DNA of 64,000 nt from Croceivirga sp. (GTDB lineage Bacteria; Bacteroidota; Bacteroidia; Flavobacteriales; Flavobacteriaceae), in the NCBI GenBank assembly GCA_028284665.1, contig JANQRG010000033.1, positions 1 through 64,000 on the forward strand, in the 5' to 3' direction. How positions within the stretch are numbered: the stretch's first letter is position 1; each line of letters begins with the position of its first letter. Of this stretch, positions 63,328 to 64,000 are shown one piece after another. The notes under the pieces are model-generated. The model saw nothing but the letters and a program-made list of their open reading frames with translations. It did no database searches and had not been told where the DNA came from. A program made the translations under genes and the position numbers.

Positions 63328-64000
63328 CTAGTAAGCGCTGTACCGGTTCACAAAACGTTTGAGCATTTCATTGGGTACCGGCGCTTTTGCATCCTTAATA
63401 GTAGCTATCAATTCTCCCGTCTGTTCCGGGGGAAAATATCCAAAATCCTTGTACGCCCGGATCCGTAAAGCGAACTCATGGGCATCTGCCTCCGGGTGAA
63501 ATTGGGTGGCATAAATGTTTTTTTTGATCCGAAACATTTGCACCGGACATGAAGAAGAGGTAAGCAATAGCTCGGCCCCCGGTGGAGTTTGGTCACAAGC
63601 TTCCTTGTGACCCACAAAGCCCGAAAATACTTCGGGAAGGTCCCGGAGTAAGGGATCCTTTTTTCCGGCATGGGTCATCCTGAGGTTTACCAGCCCAATC
63701 GGTTCGGCATAGGTACTTGAAATGGTAGTCCCGCAGTAGTTGCCCAGATGTCCGTTACCAGAACAACAGCCCAGGAAAGGGAAATCTTCCGGAACTACCC
63801 TATCGAAAAGCGTTATGAAAAATTCTTCTATTTGCCGCTGCATAGCACCCTTTTCTGCCTCGGGAAGGCTAATATCAAAGGGGCTTCCTCCAGCGATAAT
63901 GGCCGAATAGGTATCAAGGTCAATCTCAGGAATAGGCGCTTGTTCCAGACGAACACGATCTACGGCCTCGGGAAGTAATCCGCCAAAACGTAAAATCGCT
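63328..64000 (-). CDS. Glutamine amidotransferase class I-like protein (5' truncated by window edge)
   Basis: The reading frame is open to base 64000, so the N-terminus is missing. The visible part has YSAIIAGGSPFDIS, the nucleophile elbow FLGCCSGNGHLG (Cys in the region 63760-63774) and the catalytic His/Glu pair ATQFHPEAD. The C-H-E triad of GATase1 is complete. GATase1 proteins of this stand-alone type in Bacteroidota are usually annotated as GMP-synthase-like glutaminases. The in-frame ATG at 63843 is internal, since the upstream reading frame encodes conserved GATase sequence. Confidence 0.88.
   Translation of the reverse strand, partial: AILRFGGLLPEAVDRVRLEQAPIPEIDLDTYSAIIAGGSPFDISLPEAEKGAMQRQIEEFFITLFDRVVPEDFPFLGCCSGNGHLGNYCGTTISSTYAEPIGLVNLRMTHAGKKDPLLRDLPEVFSGFVGHKEACDQTPPGAELLLTSSSCPVQMFRIKKNIYATQFHPEADAHEFALRIRAYKDFGYFPPEQTGELIATIKDAKAPVPNEMLKRFVNRYSAY

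Noticed and set aside
1-64000. CRISPR array, tRNA or rRNA genes, IS transposases
   Set aside because: No regularly spaced direct repeats, no tRNA-like cloverleaf noticed, and no transposase or integrase motif in any open frame. Detection by eye can miss tRNAs, so a tRNA scan would be decisive.

Overview
The window looks like chromosome of a marine-type member of the Flavobacteriaceae (Bacteroidota). The evidence is a TonB-dependent receptor with a carboxypeptidase-like N-terminal domain, lipoproteins carrying a CQKDDT-type surface-export signature, several seven-TM AraC regulators, LytS/LytTR pairs, a BNR-repeat secreted protein of about 1,000 residues, and TAnnTTTG-type promoters. No rRNA, tRNA, CRISPR array or transposase gene was seen. 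The species cannot be named from the sequence.

Layout. 1-5.1 kb: tail of an unknown gene, a MarR regulator divergent from a TonB-dependent receptor, a membrane class III nucleotide cyclase and a secreted protein. 5.2-26.1 kb: an AT-rich accessory region. It holds two small Xre regulators with unknown small partners, a PD-(D/E)XK-like protein, a 1,267-residue helical-repeat protein, a three-gene operon led by a 2,237-residue exported TPR/propeller/CHAT-protease protein, and a stand-alone HD-HATPase protein. The modules from 12.5 kb onward are separated by same-orientation copies of an unannotated intergenic repeat. 26.1-40.6 kb: AsmA-like protein, serine hydrolase, AraC regulators, an operon of cytochrome-c peroxidase, PAP2 phosphatase, GT2 and GT39-like transferases preceded by two identical-spacing operator candidates, and a Gly-rich lipoprotein group. 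40.6-43.6 kb: a 739-residue protein with an internal TIR-like domain and a gene-free stretch. 43.6-54.8 kb: GH13 amylase, LytTR and AraC regulators, LRR/PKD lipoprotein, DJ-1/PfpI protein, an esterase-beta-lactamase fusion, and a LytS/LytTR two-component pair. 54.9-64 kb: a TIR-TM-propeller protein, the BNR-repeat protein, a Crp-like regulator next to an esterase remnant, a DAPG-hydrolase-like gene, a DVKAI-repeat protein, a 40-codon ORF with a clear terminator, and a truncated glutamine amidotransferase.

The strongest candidates for an undescribed system are the exported CHAT operon (12.9-21.0 kb), the repeat-delimited module array it sits in, and two unrelated TIR-domain architectures (40.7 and 54.9 kb). 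All functional claims are from reading motifs by eye; no searches were run.
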